From Chloromonas sp. AAM2 (taxonomy: Eukaryota; Chlorophyta; Chlorophyceae; Chlamydomonadales; Chlamydomonadaceae), in assembly GCA_004335635.1 (NCBI GenBank), contig QAXH01004362.1, forward strand, positions 412-64,411: a stretch of DNA of 64,000 bases, in the 5' to 3' direction. The translations under genes and the position numbers were made by a program. The notes under the pieces were generated by a model. The model was not told the DNA's origin. It was given only the letters and a program-made list of their open reading frames with translations, and made no database searches. Positions 1 through 11,700 of this stretch are shown here, piece by piece (within the stretch, counting starts at the first letter, position 1; every line of letters starts with the position of its first letter).

Positions 1-725
1 GGGGGTGATGCGGCCATTTGCGCAACAGCAAGCAAAGAAGCGAAGAGCTGTTGTCGCTGACCATGCACGCCTTCCGGCAAGTGGCCGAAAAGAATGCTTC
101 TGAACAGGCGTATTGTAGGGCTGGACCGGCAGTGTGTTGCCAAAGAGTGGTAGAGGGAGTAAGCATGCTGTGTGATGGCGTGGTGCAAGGCGCCTGGTTG
201 GGTAGTGTTAAGATTGGGACTGGCGGGCTGGTTAGCGTTGTTGCAGACGCTTGAGGACAGCTGGTTGGCGAAGTAGGTGTAAAGGTAGCTTTGCAGGTGC
301 ACAGGCGGATGCAAGGTATCGTGTACCTGTTTAGCCTGCGTACAGAGTGGAGAAGAAGGCACATGGTAAGACTCACGTGGCTTGCAGGGCGAAAGTGATA
401 CCCTGCTGCACGTGCCAACAATTGCCTGCCAATGTGCCCTGCCTTGCAAGTGCTGGTGCACTGCATATTTGTAGTGCTCGTACTTGTACGACAGCAAAAT
501 GTTGTACCGTACCCTGCCAATCTGCACTGTCGTTTCGACCTGACATCTGGCGATACTCATCCCCATGTTTTGTAGCATTGTTCAGGTCGCACCTGCCAGA
601 TGTGACAACACAGCGCTTCTGTCGCATCCAAGCTCAGCAGTGGCAGGCCCGCCACCATAGTTCCGCCACGTCGGCGCAGGCAGCGCGGCACATGCGCGCC
701 TCGACCTAGACCTTCAGCAGACACG

Positions 726-1157
726 ATGGCGCTGTTGGGTGTCGGAGAAGATGACGACGCGCTATTGCCACCCTCTGTGATGAAGTCTGCGAAGATTGAA
801 TACATCAGCGTGGTGACAAAACGACACCACGAAGCTCAGACGTGAGCTCGACATGAAACATCACAAAGTGTGTGAGAAGGCTTCTAACATACACATAACA
901 CAGTTACACGCAGACACACAGTTACACACAAATATACACACAGTAACACACAGTAACTTGTCTGGATGTTCAGGCGTCGCTCACATGCGGAAGCATCCGT
1001 CGCGATGGCAAGAGTTACTTCCGCTGGCCGAGGGTCGTCCACCACGACGAGCTCCAGGTCTGCTGCTCGCCCTGCAGATGCGTCTGCAGCTGCTGCAAGC
1101 GCCGCAAGCTTGTCTGCAGCTGCTGCGACGAGGTCCTGTACAGGCAATTCGAACTGA
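726..1157 (+). CDS. Probable C-terminal exons of an unidentified plus-strand gene
   Basis: Two exons join in phase: about 721-840 (ending AGAC before a GTGAGC donor) and about 978-1157 (after a TTCAG acceptor, ending in TGA). The first reads MALLGVGEDDDALLPP and on through an acidic, then basic segment. The second is rich in Ala, Ser, Thr and Arg. The ATG at 726 could be a true start, giving about 99 residues, or an internal Met, because the frame stays open upstream to a stop at 603. A further possible exon lies near 30-100 (it reads KQRSEELLSLTMHAFRQVAE), but I could not join it. I recognise no family. Caution: the reverse strand of the same two blocks is also open with phase-compatible splice sites, so strand assignment is not secure. 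The small intron is a CA/TAACA-rich simple sequence. Confidence 0.4.
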
Positions 1158-1171
1158 GATTCACAAAAGTT

Positions 1172-1259
1172 TGGCCCATAACGGGGTCGAACCGTTGACC
1201 TTGGCGTTCCGATTGCTATGTTATTAGCACCACGCTCTAACCAACTGAGCTAATAGGCC
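1172..1259 (-). tRNA. tRNA-Ile (anticodon AAU) with a 14-nt intron
   Basis: Read on the minus strand, the 7-bp acceptor stem GGCCTAT/ATGGGCC includes one T-G pair. The D arm is GCTC/GAGC, the anticodon stem TGGTG/CGCCA, the loop CTAATAA and the T arm AACGG-TTCGACC-CCGTT; the discriminator is A. The anticodon is AAT, isoleucine. A 14-nt insert (1208-1221) sits one base 3' of the anticodon, the canonical nuclear tRNA intron position; without it the tRNA is 74 nt. CCA is not encoded. A run of four T residues at 1168-1165, directly after the 3' end, would end Pol III transcription. Confidence 0.93.
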
Positions 1260-2096
1260 TGCTGATGCGCGCTGTCGATCTGAAAATCAGACAGTATAAG
1301 GACGCGTCAGCTGAGCCCTCTTGGCTTTTTTCTTGAGCATAAAGAAAAGTGCTTCCTGAGCTCTTCACGGCCGTGTTCGGCTGGACCCAATCTGTAAGCT
1401 CACAAGAAGAAGAAGATGAGCATCTCTCTCCGCTGTTTCTGTTGCTTTGTCTCTGTTTTCCTCCTGAGGTTACCTGGTGACCGTTGTTGTAAGCATCTCT
1501 CTCCCACTCGGCGCGTGTGTTGCAAACAGTGTATGTTGGTGCCTTCGCCTAGTTTCCCGGTCTCCTCGTTTTCCTCGGCCATGGATTTTCTGTTGCGTTC
1601 ATGATGGTCATTTCAAGTTCTTCTCCTGGCTTTTCATCAAACAGGCCAAGTTCAGTGCAGCGGGCTTTGCGTCCACAGGCAAGTCAGGCACCCAACTTGT
1701 TGCGAGTCCACAAGCAGGGCCAACGTGTTGCATCCTCTGGCTATATCTGTCGCCCGCAAGCTGGTAGATACGCATTATCACAAGGGCAAATTGATAGCTT
1801 GCAGTGGCAGCGCAGCAGTTAGTGCTGCTTGGGCCAGGTGTGGTGAAAACACACTGGCGGAGAGTATGTCTGATACGCTTATTCTAGGGTGTGTGGGATG
1901 ACTGCTGCTTCCGCTGGCTTTGTCCTTGCTGCATGGTTTGTCGCTGCCTGCCTATCTCGCTCTTTCTCGCTCTATCGGCATTTATGGTTGGTCACTGGCA
2001 ACATGTCTCCCAGCACGGTCTGCCTTGCTACGCATGAACATGTGCTGTTTTCAGTATACGTTGTTGCCAAAGCGAGATTTCATTTGTTATGTTCGT
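1260..2096. other. Interval without a confident gene
   Basis: No well-supported exon was found. A minus-strand open stretch at about 1400-1582, reading MAEENEETGKLGEGTN and then Arg/Lys-rich, could be a 3' exon of the coiled-coil gene to its right, but I could not connect it by phase. The rest is T/C-rich and lacks family signals. It probably holds 3' UTR of the neighbouring minus-strand gene. Confidence 0.4.
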
Positions 2097-5000
2097 TTAA
2101 ATCTTGATATGCTGCAAAATTGAGTGCGGCGCGCCAACCATCGCAGTCTAAACAAACTATCATGTGTTGGAGAGCCAAAGCACATTTGACTTGTCTGTTC
2201 ACCTGTGTGCGTCGGCCGCTCCCCTCCTCCACCCCGAACTTGCGCAGGGCGCGCCATGTGGGGCGTGGCGTCATCCCGCCCATTCGCACCTCGCCCTCAT
2301 GAGCCGCCTGCTCAAGCTTCTCAATCTTATGTTTGCATTCTGCAGCATGGGTCTGCATGTGCACAGCCACATGTCACCACTGAGCACTTGCTACCAACAG
2401 GCCCATGTGCGTGCACACTGGGGCAACACACTCTTGGGATGGGTGCAACGCGCATACCACAGGACATGCACGAAACTAATCATGGCCGGTTCAGGCAGGC
2501 AGGCCTGCAAGCTGGTAAACAATTCAGACAAGAAAGCAGGCAGAGGTCCTGCTCTGTGTTGCAAGACTGATGTACCTGTCAATGCTACTTGTCACCTGGC
2601 AGGCCTGCTGTGGACAAGCATAGATGCACACATGCACAGCAGCATGTGTGCCACCGAGTCTCCGCCATGCTACATTCAATCCGTGGCCCACCCCGCGCAC
2701 ACCGTGAGCTGCTTGAGCTGATCCTGCATGCCGGACACAGCCCCGGCCGGCACGCGCGTGGCCAGCTGCCGCTGCGCCTCTTGCAGCTCTGACTGGGCAG
2801 CGGCCAGTGCGTCATGCAGCAGACACACCTCCGCCTTGGTGGCGCTGCTGTCTTGATCAGTTTGCTCCTGCACAAGGGAGCCAGGTTCAACACAAGGGAC
2901 CTTTCGTGCCAGTGCACTAGAAGCACGTCCATGAGCAGTTCACCTGAAGCTCATGGATGCCCTTGGAGCAGGGCCTGATGCCCACTTGTCAGCATGCGAT
3001 GAGATGTGTCCAAGACATGGCAACCCAACCTCATATGTGCTCACCTGCCTGCAAACTACATGCACTCCATCTTCAACTCTGATGCTAGACCATGACAACC
3101 TTCAGCTTATCACCACCCGCTCTCACCTTGAGCCTGCGGTGAGCACTCTTCTCCGCCTCCAAATCGTCCTTGAGCTTGAGCCACTCCTTGCGCACGCGCT
3201 TGAGCTCCTCCCGGCCCGTCCTCGCCTCTGATCGTGACTGCTCCTCACTTGCCACCAGGCCCTCCAGGCGGCTGCGGCACTGGGCGGCCTCTAGCTGGGC
3301 GGCCTGGGTGGCGCGCTGGTAGCTGGACATCTGCTGCTCAATGCGGAGAATCACCTCCTAAAAGCCAAACACAAGTTAAACCATATGAGTGACTCCCTCC
3401 ATCATGCGACTACAGCTGTAACTGGTGATCCAAAACTAGCAATTAATCATCAAAACAAGTGGGGCAGACAGCTGCAACTAGCAACCTGCAATGACACGAG
3501 TGACTAGCTCTGCCATTACATGGGACAGATGACAGCTGCAATCAATGATCAGCACTCAACTGAGCAGCATGTTGGCATGCAGAGCGGCTGCTCTTCTTTA
3601 CCTGTTGTTCGTGCAGCATTTCTGTGAACTTTTGCCTTTCCTCGAGCATCACTTCTTTCTCCACCTCGAGCCTCTCTGCCACCGTGAACCAGGGCAGCTG
3701 GTCAAAGCTGAGAGTGCCCCTCTCACTGGAGTACATGGAACTGTATAGAGAGTGAATCTGCAGGGCAGAAGGCCAGGGTACTGTTGGGCAATGGCTAGCC
3801 TAGTGTGTCTGACCCCAGGCTGCATGCGAAAAAATGATGTTTGCCAATTCTGGGACAATTTCCTGGCACGCCACTGAAGCCAGTGTGACAACAGGGGAAT
3901 TGAGACAATTTCAGGGGATTAGACTGTGGACGACAGAGATGGTGAACTGGCAGCAGTGCGGTGTGAGACACGCTTGACAGTCGGGCCACCAGTCATGTAG
4001 GGTCGCTTTGGGGTTTGGATTGAGATGAGATGTCCAGCTTGATTTGACATTGACTTGAAGTGGGACTGTTGAGTGCTTTTACAGTGACTCGTTAGAAATG
4101 TTGGACTCATTGATAATATTGCTTGTAACCACTTCATTCTGTATCTTGTGTCTACAGTGCGACATCTTGCTTTATCTTGCTTTATCTTGCTTTATCTGCA
4201 GCACTTGCTTTACAGTGCGGCAAGCAGCACTCTGTTGGGCCACACGGTGCTTTCTATGGCTGCAAGCAGCACGCTGCTGTGATGAGGCCGATGTGTGTGA
4301 CTTAGGTGCTCACCAGCTCATCCCGGATGTTCCGCAGCACGCCGCTGAAAGGCCCGCACATGTCAGCAAACTCCCCAAGCAACTGCAAACAGCAACAACC
4401 AAGAAATCAGTGTCATTTGCTTAGTTGCCTTGCCAGGCAGCCTGGCTTGATAGATGTTGCCAGAACCACCAGGGCTTGGGCATGGGCGACATGCTGTGGC
4501 CAGTCAGTCGGTAAGCTGATTGCTGATCTCAGGCACAGTGACAAGTGCTTTGGGTTGGTGGGCTCATCTTCTGCACTGGTACTTCATGTGCTGTGCCATG
4601 CGTTGCCTGTCGCACCTGGCAGCACACCGATGTCTTGAGCTTGCTGGGCCGCTCCTCGCCTGATGGTGTGTGCGAGACAGGACACAGGCGGGCACAGCGC
4701 TCCAGCGCCTCGGAAAGCTTGACATCAGAGGCCAGGGCAAGGCTCTTGTACTTATCCGAGCTGGCAACGTCTGCTGTGATGTCCTTGGCCTGTGCCTCCC
4801 AGTCTTTGATCTCAACACCTGACGAGCTGTTACTGCTGACCTCCCCAGTAAGGGCTCCACCATCACCCCTGGACCTGGAGGGCCAAGGAAATGGCAAATC
4901 ACGTGTGCAGGCATGGCAATGTATGCTTGTGTGCCATCATGATTGCAGGGCGTATTGTGTTCTACCTGCTTCAGTGTGCGCTGCGGCATCGTGTGGAAGC

Positions 5001-5710
5001 TGGTATGCTCTTGAGTTTGGAGTCATGCCTGCTGCTGCTCCTGTTAATGGCATTCCCATGCTCATGAAACACAGGTTGTCTGCGTTCTACAGCCAAAAAC
5101 AATACACTCCAGCAGGGTTTGCGCACCTAGAGGATGTCAGAAATGGGCTGTACTTGCTAAGTGATCCTGTCTTGCCATCCACACCGTTGCTGCCAGTCAG
5201 GTGGGGCTGGAGGAGCGGCAACTGCAAGTGGCAGGGCGTGGTCCAAACCCTCAGTACTACCTCAACTCAACATGGCGCCAGTTACTTGCATCTGCGTGCT
5301 CTCTTACTTTGAACATCCCTTCCCTCTACAGGTCTTGCGAGCAGGCACAGCCGCTGTGTCAATCGCGCGGCATCGTCATGAATCTTTTTGAACAGGCTTG
5401 CATCCCTGCATCTGAATAGTAGATTGCTCAGTGATTCCGGGAGCGGATCACCCGAGAAGGCGAGACAAGAGTCGAGTACGGTTTTGAGTACGGCTCCAAC
5501 TTTTTCGGTTTGTTTGATTTGCCGACCTTGACTTTTCTGATGTGTGACTGTTTTGTAGTCGTCAGAGTGCCGTAGTTCATATGTCACGTGGACCAGCGCG
5601 TGTAGCTGTTGCTCGAATTGCAGTACCTTGGACTGTTGACAGTTTTCCACCCAAATTTGATCACGTGGCCACCGTATCTGCATTTTGACCTGCGAGGCGA
5701 CTTGTGGCAT
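2097..5710 (-). CDS. Coiled-coil protein, TSNAXIP1-like
   Basis: Eight exons chain in phase on the minus strand: 5710-5330, 5221-5154, 4874-4616, 4382-4314, 3757-3602, 3357-3127, 2867-2703 and 2352-2203, about 493 codons. Start ATG 5710 is the first in-frame Met of an exon frame open to 5793. The 3' end is uncertain: an acceptor at 2112 gives a tiny last exon with TAA at 2097, while reading through 2203 stops at 2080. The protein has an N-terminal helical domain, a linker, then the segment LLGEFADMCGPFSGVLRNIR, then long heptad-rich coiled coil (LRIEQQMSSYQRATQAAQLE and on). It ends near MTPRPTWRALRKFG. From memory of the family, human TSNAXIP1 has the same order: a short helix containing a YKPLL-type motif, coiled coil, a VVPRRDF-type segment and a TPRPDW motif. 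Here TRVPAGAV and TPRPTW occupy the matching places. TSNAXIP1 is linked to testis and cilia. The identity is a judgement by eye. Confidence 0.68.
3836..3866 (+). repeat. Dispersed repeat, copy 1 (core TTTGCCA-TTCTGGGACAA)
   Basis: About 30 bases shared with copies at 12,882-12,911 (opposite orientation) and 28,963-28,990. This copy lies in an intron of the coiled-coil gene. It is probably a remnant end of a transposable element. Confidence 0.6.
4162..4196. repeat. Tandem repeat, 11-bp unit x3
   Basis: The unit ATCTTGCTTT-A is repeated three times inside an intron of the coiled-coil gene. It looks like simple replication slippage. Confidence 0.8.
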
Positions 5711-5766
5711 CAGTTGGCTTGATGCCGTCTGAAGATTGAGCTGACCCTTGTAGGGCACTGATAAGG
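5711..5766. promoter_or_regulatory. Putative bidirectional promoter core / 5' UTR overlap
   Basis: Only 56 bases separate the minus-strand ATG (5710) from the plus-strand dynein ATG (5767). Both frames stay open a little beyond these starts, so the two 5' UTRs must overlap or promoter elements must lie inside exon 1 of the partner. I see no clear TATA box. If both starts are right, the genes share control sequence, which fits a common flagellar programme. Confidence 0.4.
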
Positions 5767-8700
5767 ATGCCTCCTGGCTGGGGGGCCTACGGCGAGCAAG
5801 AACAGGAGGAGCAAGTGAGCAGCAGCTTGTCAGGGGCACATCCTACCGCAAATGAGCTTGTCGTTAGCAAACCTGGTGCATGTGCTGCGCAGGGCCCGCT
5901 CCAGTTTACCAGCGATTTGCAGCGACAGTTATACCTACAGCCGCGTCATGCAGGAGCTACAAGGGCTCCTAAGAATGCTTTTCGTGCAACGACCAGTCCG
6001 ACAGCCACGGTCAGTTCTACAAGGGTCAAGCTTGCGTTTCACATCTTCGTTTCGGTCCACGCACCTGGGCAGTATGCATGTTTGTTTTGCCTGACAGTAC
6101 CATGTGAGCTCGCGTTGCAGGGAACCAGATCACTTCCGCAGCTAGAGAAAGCTTTTGTGGCGAAGAAGACACAGCAATTGCAGACCAGCCTCAAGGATGC
6201 AGGCCAGGTAAGCACCGAATGGGGTGTGAATGTGTGTGCAACCCAGTGCTTCCATACCCAGTGCACCCATGGAGGTGCGCAAGATGGTATCCATGCCTTG
6301 TAGGCATGCTGTGGCCATGCATGCCAGCACAGCATCCAAACGTGTCTCCGAGCACAAAAAGAAGTGCTAGGTGCAATGGAAGAGGCCGTGATGAAGGCAA
6401 TGTTCCGCAAGCACAGCAACTCTCAGATGCAACAGGTACAGCTGCACCTGTCAATGGAAGCGCAACAGCGCTCACTGGAAGCAGCAGGCCTGGCATGTTA
6501 AGCGCAGCAGTGGCACAGATGCCAGACACAGCACCCAGTCATCTGCAGGCCAGCAGTCAAAGACCAACACAAACAACGTGGTGGCATGCAAGGGAAGCAA
6601 GGACGCTCAACAGCCAGCTGCAGCATCATGGCATCCTGGCATGTCATGGACCATGTGGCTGCACCATGTGCAGGCCGTCTGCCAATGCATGCAAACACAT
6701 GACCTAATCGCGTGCTCATGGGGGTTGCGTGCAGATCGCTCACAAACTGGTCCCTGTGCATGGGCCCAAAGCCGACCTCCTGCCCCTGGCACGTACCAAG
6801 GGTGGGAGCGTGGGGCCTGCGCTGCGCGGCTCCCCCATTGTACGCCATGCAAACACACATGGTGAGATCAAGCACATGCAATGCAAAATGTAGCAAATGC
6901 TGGTGATGAAGAGCAGGTGGGCCCAGCAATGGACCAGCTGAACCAGTTGACAGGCCAAGCAGCACAGATAGGAGGGTTGCCAATGGCAAGCTCCAGTGAT
7001 GTCATGGCCATCACCTGGGCGTGGCGGGTGGAGGGTGAAGGGTGTGGACACAGCCTGTGCAGGTGACGGTGCAAGGGTTGGGTGGTGCAGGTCGGATTGC
7101 AGCGCATCAGTGCACGGCAGGTTATCTGAGGCCAACTCTTTTCTTGCAACAGTCATCCCTCTTGTGGTGGGGGTGTGGTGATCCGGTGCAAAGCTCAGAC
7201 AGTATCAGCATGCAAGTTAACAACAAGGGGAAGAGGCATGACCACAAAGTTGCCATTTTTCGCAGCTTTTACGCAACTGGGTTGTGTATAGGTTTATCAA
7301 AGCTCATCACGTGGCTGTATGGTTACAGGTGCGGGTGCTCTGGCTCCTGAATCCAACACCACCAGGACTGCCGCACAGGCGCTGGGGCCCGCCTCAGAGT
7401 TCGCATACGTCAAGTGAGTCAAGAGGCTTACACATGCAGGCCATACATAAAGACAGTTGGGTACTCTGCTTCAACACTCAGCAGCATGGCGAGGGTGTGG
7501 AACTTGAGACAAATGTATCATAGCTACTATCCGTTGCGACCTGTGTCCAAGGCAGCAGCTGGTCTTGTCTGTGCTGTTGGCGTACCCATATCCGTACACT
7601 GGGTATGATGTACCAGGTGCATTTGATGCCGTGTGTCTGGTGCCAGCCATCACCTATGAGCGCGCACCCAGCACCCCTGCTTTCCACAGGCTGATCTACA
7701 CGTTGCGCGAGTACCCGAGCACCGAGGACTTTGTGTACCTGCGGCGCATGGACCACAACCCCTCGGAGTACGACCCGTACGCGCTTGAGGTGGTGCCCTT
7801 TGCCACGCTGAACCAGGAGGACTTCTACACCATGACGGTCCGGGGCATCACAAGATACGTGGATGGCACCTCGGTGGACTTTGCGAGTGAGCGGGAGGGG
7901 GGGGAGGGGGACAGGGCTGCAGCAGTTGTGAATCAGCAAGGTGACAGACAGGGCAGCAAGATTGGCAAGCAGCACCCACAGCAGCAGCAGCAGCAGCATG
8001 AGGGCAGCAAGGAGGAACAGGAATAGTTGAGACAGCAACGCCTGCAATGGGTGACGAGAGAAGCCACAGCAAACGTGGCCAAGACCACAAGGGAAATCAC
8101 AAACGCACAGCAGCAGTGTGCGCACCTTCCAGCATGCAACAGTCCAAATTCACTGATGCACCCCTACTGTGCAAAGCGCACCTTATACACATGCGCTTCT
8201 GCAGTCTGGTGGCTTTCTGAAGCATCTCAAAACAAGTCCAGAATAGCAAAATCCGCTCTGATTGCCTCGAAATGCACAAAAACAGATGAGCACAGCTCAC
8301 TTTGTACTGCCCTACTTGTTATGCGTGCAGCTCTTGACCAGTGGGAGCGTGAGCTTCAGGTGTTTGGCGCCCTCAAGCGCCTGCGCATCTTCCGGCTGTA
8401 CAAGCTGTGGAAGAACTTCAAGCTGTGGAAGAAGGCGGTCAACCACGCCAAGTTCAGCCACGCCAAGGCCTCACTGGAGAAGAACCTGTTCATGCTCAGC
8501 CCTGTGTTCCAGGGGCCAATGCTCAGGTAAGAGACAGACCAGAATGGTGCTCAGGATGGGGATGTTGGCTGCTGCTGAGCGCCTAGCTGGTTGGTCCTGC
8601 GGTACCGTGGGTTGAACCATGAGAAGCTATGTAATGATGATGATGAGAATGGTGTGGTCCGCCATCAACAGGCATGTGCAAAGCTGTTCCCAATCTTAAG

Positions 8701-11700
8701 ACACAGCTTAATAGACTACCAGAGTACTGAGTGTTTGGCATTGTATCATTGTCGAAAGATGTCCTGCCTGTGTGGGTCTGTGACGATGCCCAAGCATCCT
8801 GACTGCTGCACGCGTGCGTGTTCGTTGCGCAGTGCCCACCAGTTCTGCCATGCGCTGAGCATCATGCGCCTGCATGCGCTGGAGCCCAAGCGCGTGTACA
8901 CGCTGCAGGTGGGAAGCCATGGGAACCAGTCAGCGGGTAGGAATATCATATCCACCAATCGTTACCTTGGACCTTTTTCCTTTTTGGGCTGTTGGCTGCT
9001 TCTTGCTATCAATGGGTCTAGGGGCTATCAGCTGCTATCATTGGGGGAAATCGTGTTCCTCACCTTGACTCTCTCTGGTATTGGGCTGTCATGCTGCCAG
9101 ATGCTCTATCGTGTCATTGGGTCAGGGTGTGCTGATCATCCGTCACCACTAATGATTGCAGGAGTTTGTTGAGCATCAGAAGGAGCACCAGGTCGAGGTG
9201 GAGTCGGCCCTGGCCGAGTTTCATGACCACATGCTGGAGAGTGTGACAGGCGCATGCGAGGCAGATCTGCAGAAACTCGAGGAACGGCTGCAGGTGAGGG
9301 AGTTTAACAGCACCAAGAGTAAGAAACAGCCCGCACCTTGTCAGGGATGCTTGATTTACATGTTATAAATCAGTGACGCCCATCTCGCTGCTTGTTGAAC
9401 CCCTGCAAGGAACCGGAGGGAGCGGGAGGTGCACGGGACAACCGGGCCACACTTGCGCTACACATGTCGCATGCGTGTGCGTCAGCTCATCAAATGCATG
9501 CGACTCCATCAGTCGTATACGACCCTTGCTTCTTTGCAGGAGTTTAACAAGAAGCAAGAGCAGCCTGAGACCGGTCGAGGGGCGCCCGATGCGGTGCACC
9601 AGGCTCATCAGTCAGCCATCTCTAAGGTCGAGGCGACAAAAGAGCGCGACCAGAACGAGTCCGACTTTGCCTTCACCATCGCAGCCGCTCGTCGCAGCGA
9701 GCAGCGGCGGTTGATGAACTTCATCAGAATGAGCGATTACCTGGTCTGCGACACGTTGCATACGGTTCTTGTTGAGTCTGTTCGCGAAGTACACGAGTCA
9801 GTGCGCTACGTACCGCTGCCCCCACCCGCTCCACCTGCCGCCAGCGAGCCCACCGGTACCCCGGACGACTCAATGCAGGATAGGCCTCCGACAGGCATGT
9901 CGCCCGCAGTCTCGACCACCCCCAGTGGTGACCGGAATGACAGTGCGGAGGGAAGACCAGCGAGTCCCAGCACGACAGTAAGAGTGATCAACCCACGCGC
10001 TCTGTTTGAGATCGAGTTACTGCTTGATTCAAACAATGGCGAGCTGTACTTCGAACCACCGGGCAGCGACTACCAGGATCGGATGGCCGAGGTCATGCAG
10101 GTGAGTTCTGCAGCACCGAGTTACCAGCTGTTGCTCTGAGTCGTGGTCCTGACAGTATGGTCTTCAGTCATGGTCCTGACAGTATGGTCTTCAGTCATGC
10201 TCCTGACAGTATGGTCTTGAGTCATGGTCCTGACAGTATGGTCTTGTCATAATGACTGAGCGCCTCAGCTGCCTGCAGATCACAGGAAGTGGGGCACTCA
10301 AGGGCATGGTCCGATCAGTCCAAAGCTTGCTGCCCATAATGTGTGGTGAATTCGTACTTGCAGGGTTTTGTTGCTTCCCTGTCCAGCATTAACCGCATGT
10401 ATGGTGATGACAGCCTGTTGGAGCTTGTGCTCGGTCCCGCTGCCAAGGACGTGGAGCCGGGCACAGACCTGCAGGAGCTGGTGGTGCATGACGACTACGA
10501 CAGACTGGTGAGCGCATACCCCTGTCATTCTGAATTTGATGCATAAGTGTGGAGTGGTAGTCATTTCCGGTGTCACCGGATAAGCTTGCAAATCCACAGG
10601 GGCAGCTGGGGTTTGTTTCTCTGTCAGACAAAGATCCATTGTGGTTAGTAATCTTGACACGCGTGATGTGCACAAGGACTCCGCACCTCAGGGGCAGATG
10701 AAGACGCAATCAGAGTAATGCCTGGCAGTCAGTGGCAGAACAAACCATTTCCAGAGACACCACCACCAGCAACACAGCCTCCCACATGCATTTTCCAGGG
10801 CAGCGTTGTTTGACCAACTAACCCTGTAGCTAGTTGTAGATGCATTGTCCAGTGTCTACCGCCACACTGCTGCAACTACTGCTCCTGCTCTTGCCTTCAG
10901 GTGGATCACGTGCACGGCTCCCTCCAGCACGTGTTCGACATGGCACACCAGCACAAGGAGGACTACTACCAGTACCGCGACATGGTTCTGGCGGACCACA
11001 GCCTGGATGTGGACGCGCTGGGCCCCGCCTTCAAAGCTAAGGACGAGCCGGTACCACAGCCTGCTGAGGCATCACCTGCTGAGGGGGCTGCACAGGCCAC
11101 ACCAGCAGGTGTGTGCACGGTGCAGGTCGTGGCAAGGTTGGCGAGTATAGTCAACAGGGGGATTGCATGTGCAGGCTGTGTGAAAGCTGGGATTTGTGAG
11201 TGCCGAGGATGGGTTGTAGAGCTGACACTGGCACTGCCTGCCTGCGAGAACAAGCCAAGTCTGTTGCATCTGATGAGGCGCAGTGTTCGAAGGTCCCTTT
11301 GAGGCATCAAGCAACGTTTTGGGTCAGGCGTGCATCACAGGACCTCCCTGCTGGCCCGAATACTGATACTGACACGACTGCCGGGCGATATGCATAACAT
11401 TTTGGTGCACGCCGTACATTGTTCTGTGCTGTTGCTGCACGTGCACGTGCAGGCGAGGCGGAGCAAGGCGAGCCTGGAGCGGAACAAGGCGAGACCCCTG
11501 GTGCGGACGCGCCACCGCCAGAGCCCAAGGTCACCCTGTCCACTTTCCGACAGCTCATGGATATGCTGGCCGCGCAACAGAAGAGCATGCTGGCGATTTC
11601 AGACTTCCAAGACGTATCTGTCATTCGCGTCAACTGCCAGCGGCTGAAGGAGGCGTTGGTCCCGGCGCCCACCACTAGCTTGTCGCAGCTGCATGCGCTG

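Noticed and set aside
866..960. CRISPR-like periodic repeats (CACAGTTACACACA words)
   Set aside because: Simple CA/TAACA sequence in an intron, with no unique spacers, in a eukaryotic genome.
5852..6094. A plus-strand frame starting [11 protein letters not shown] as an alternative dynein start
   Set aside because: It meets a stop in the next exon (6,121) when spliced at the 6,009 donor. The frame from 5,767 continues in phase.
6432..6437. GTACAG after QMQQ as the donor of dynein exon 3
   Set aside because: It leaves no phase-compatible join to the 7,329 exon. Reading on to GTTAAG at 6,497 gives a helix-like sequence and the correct phase.
7478..8125. A 215-codon open frame on the minus strand
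   Set aside because: It is antisense to the dynein exon at 7,690-7,886 and to the CAG repeat, and its composition (Leu/Cys runs) comes from those. The plus strand carries a clear dynein family match.
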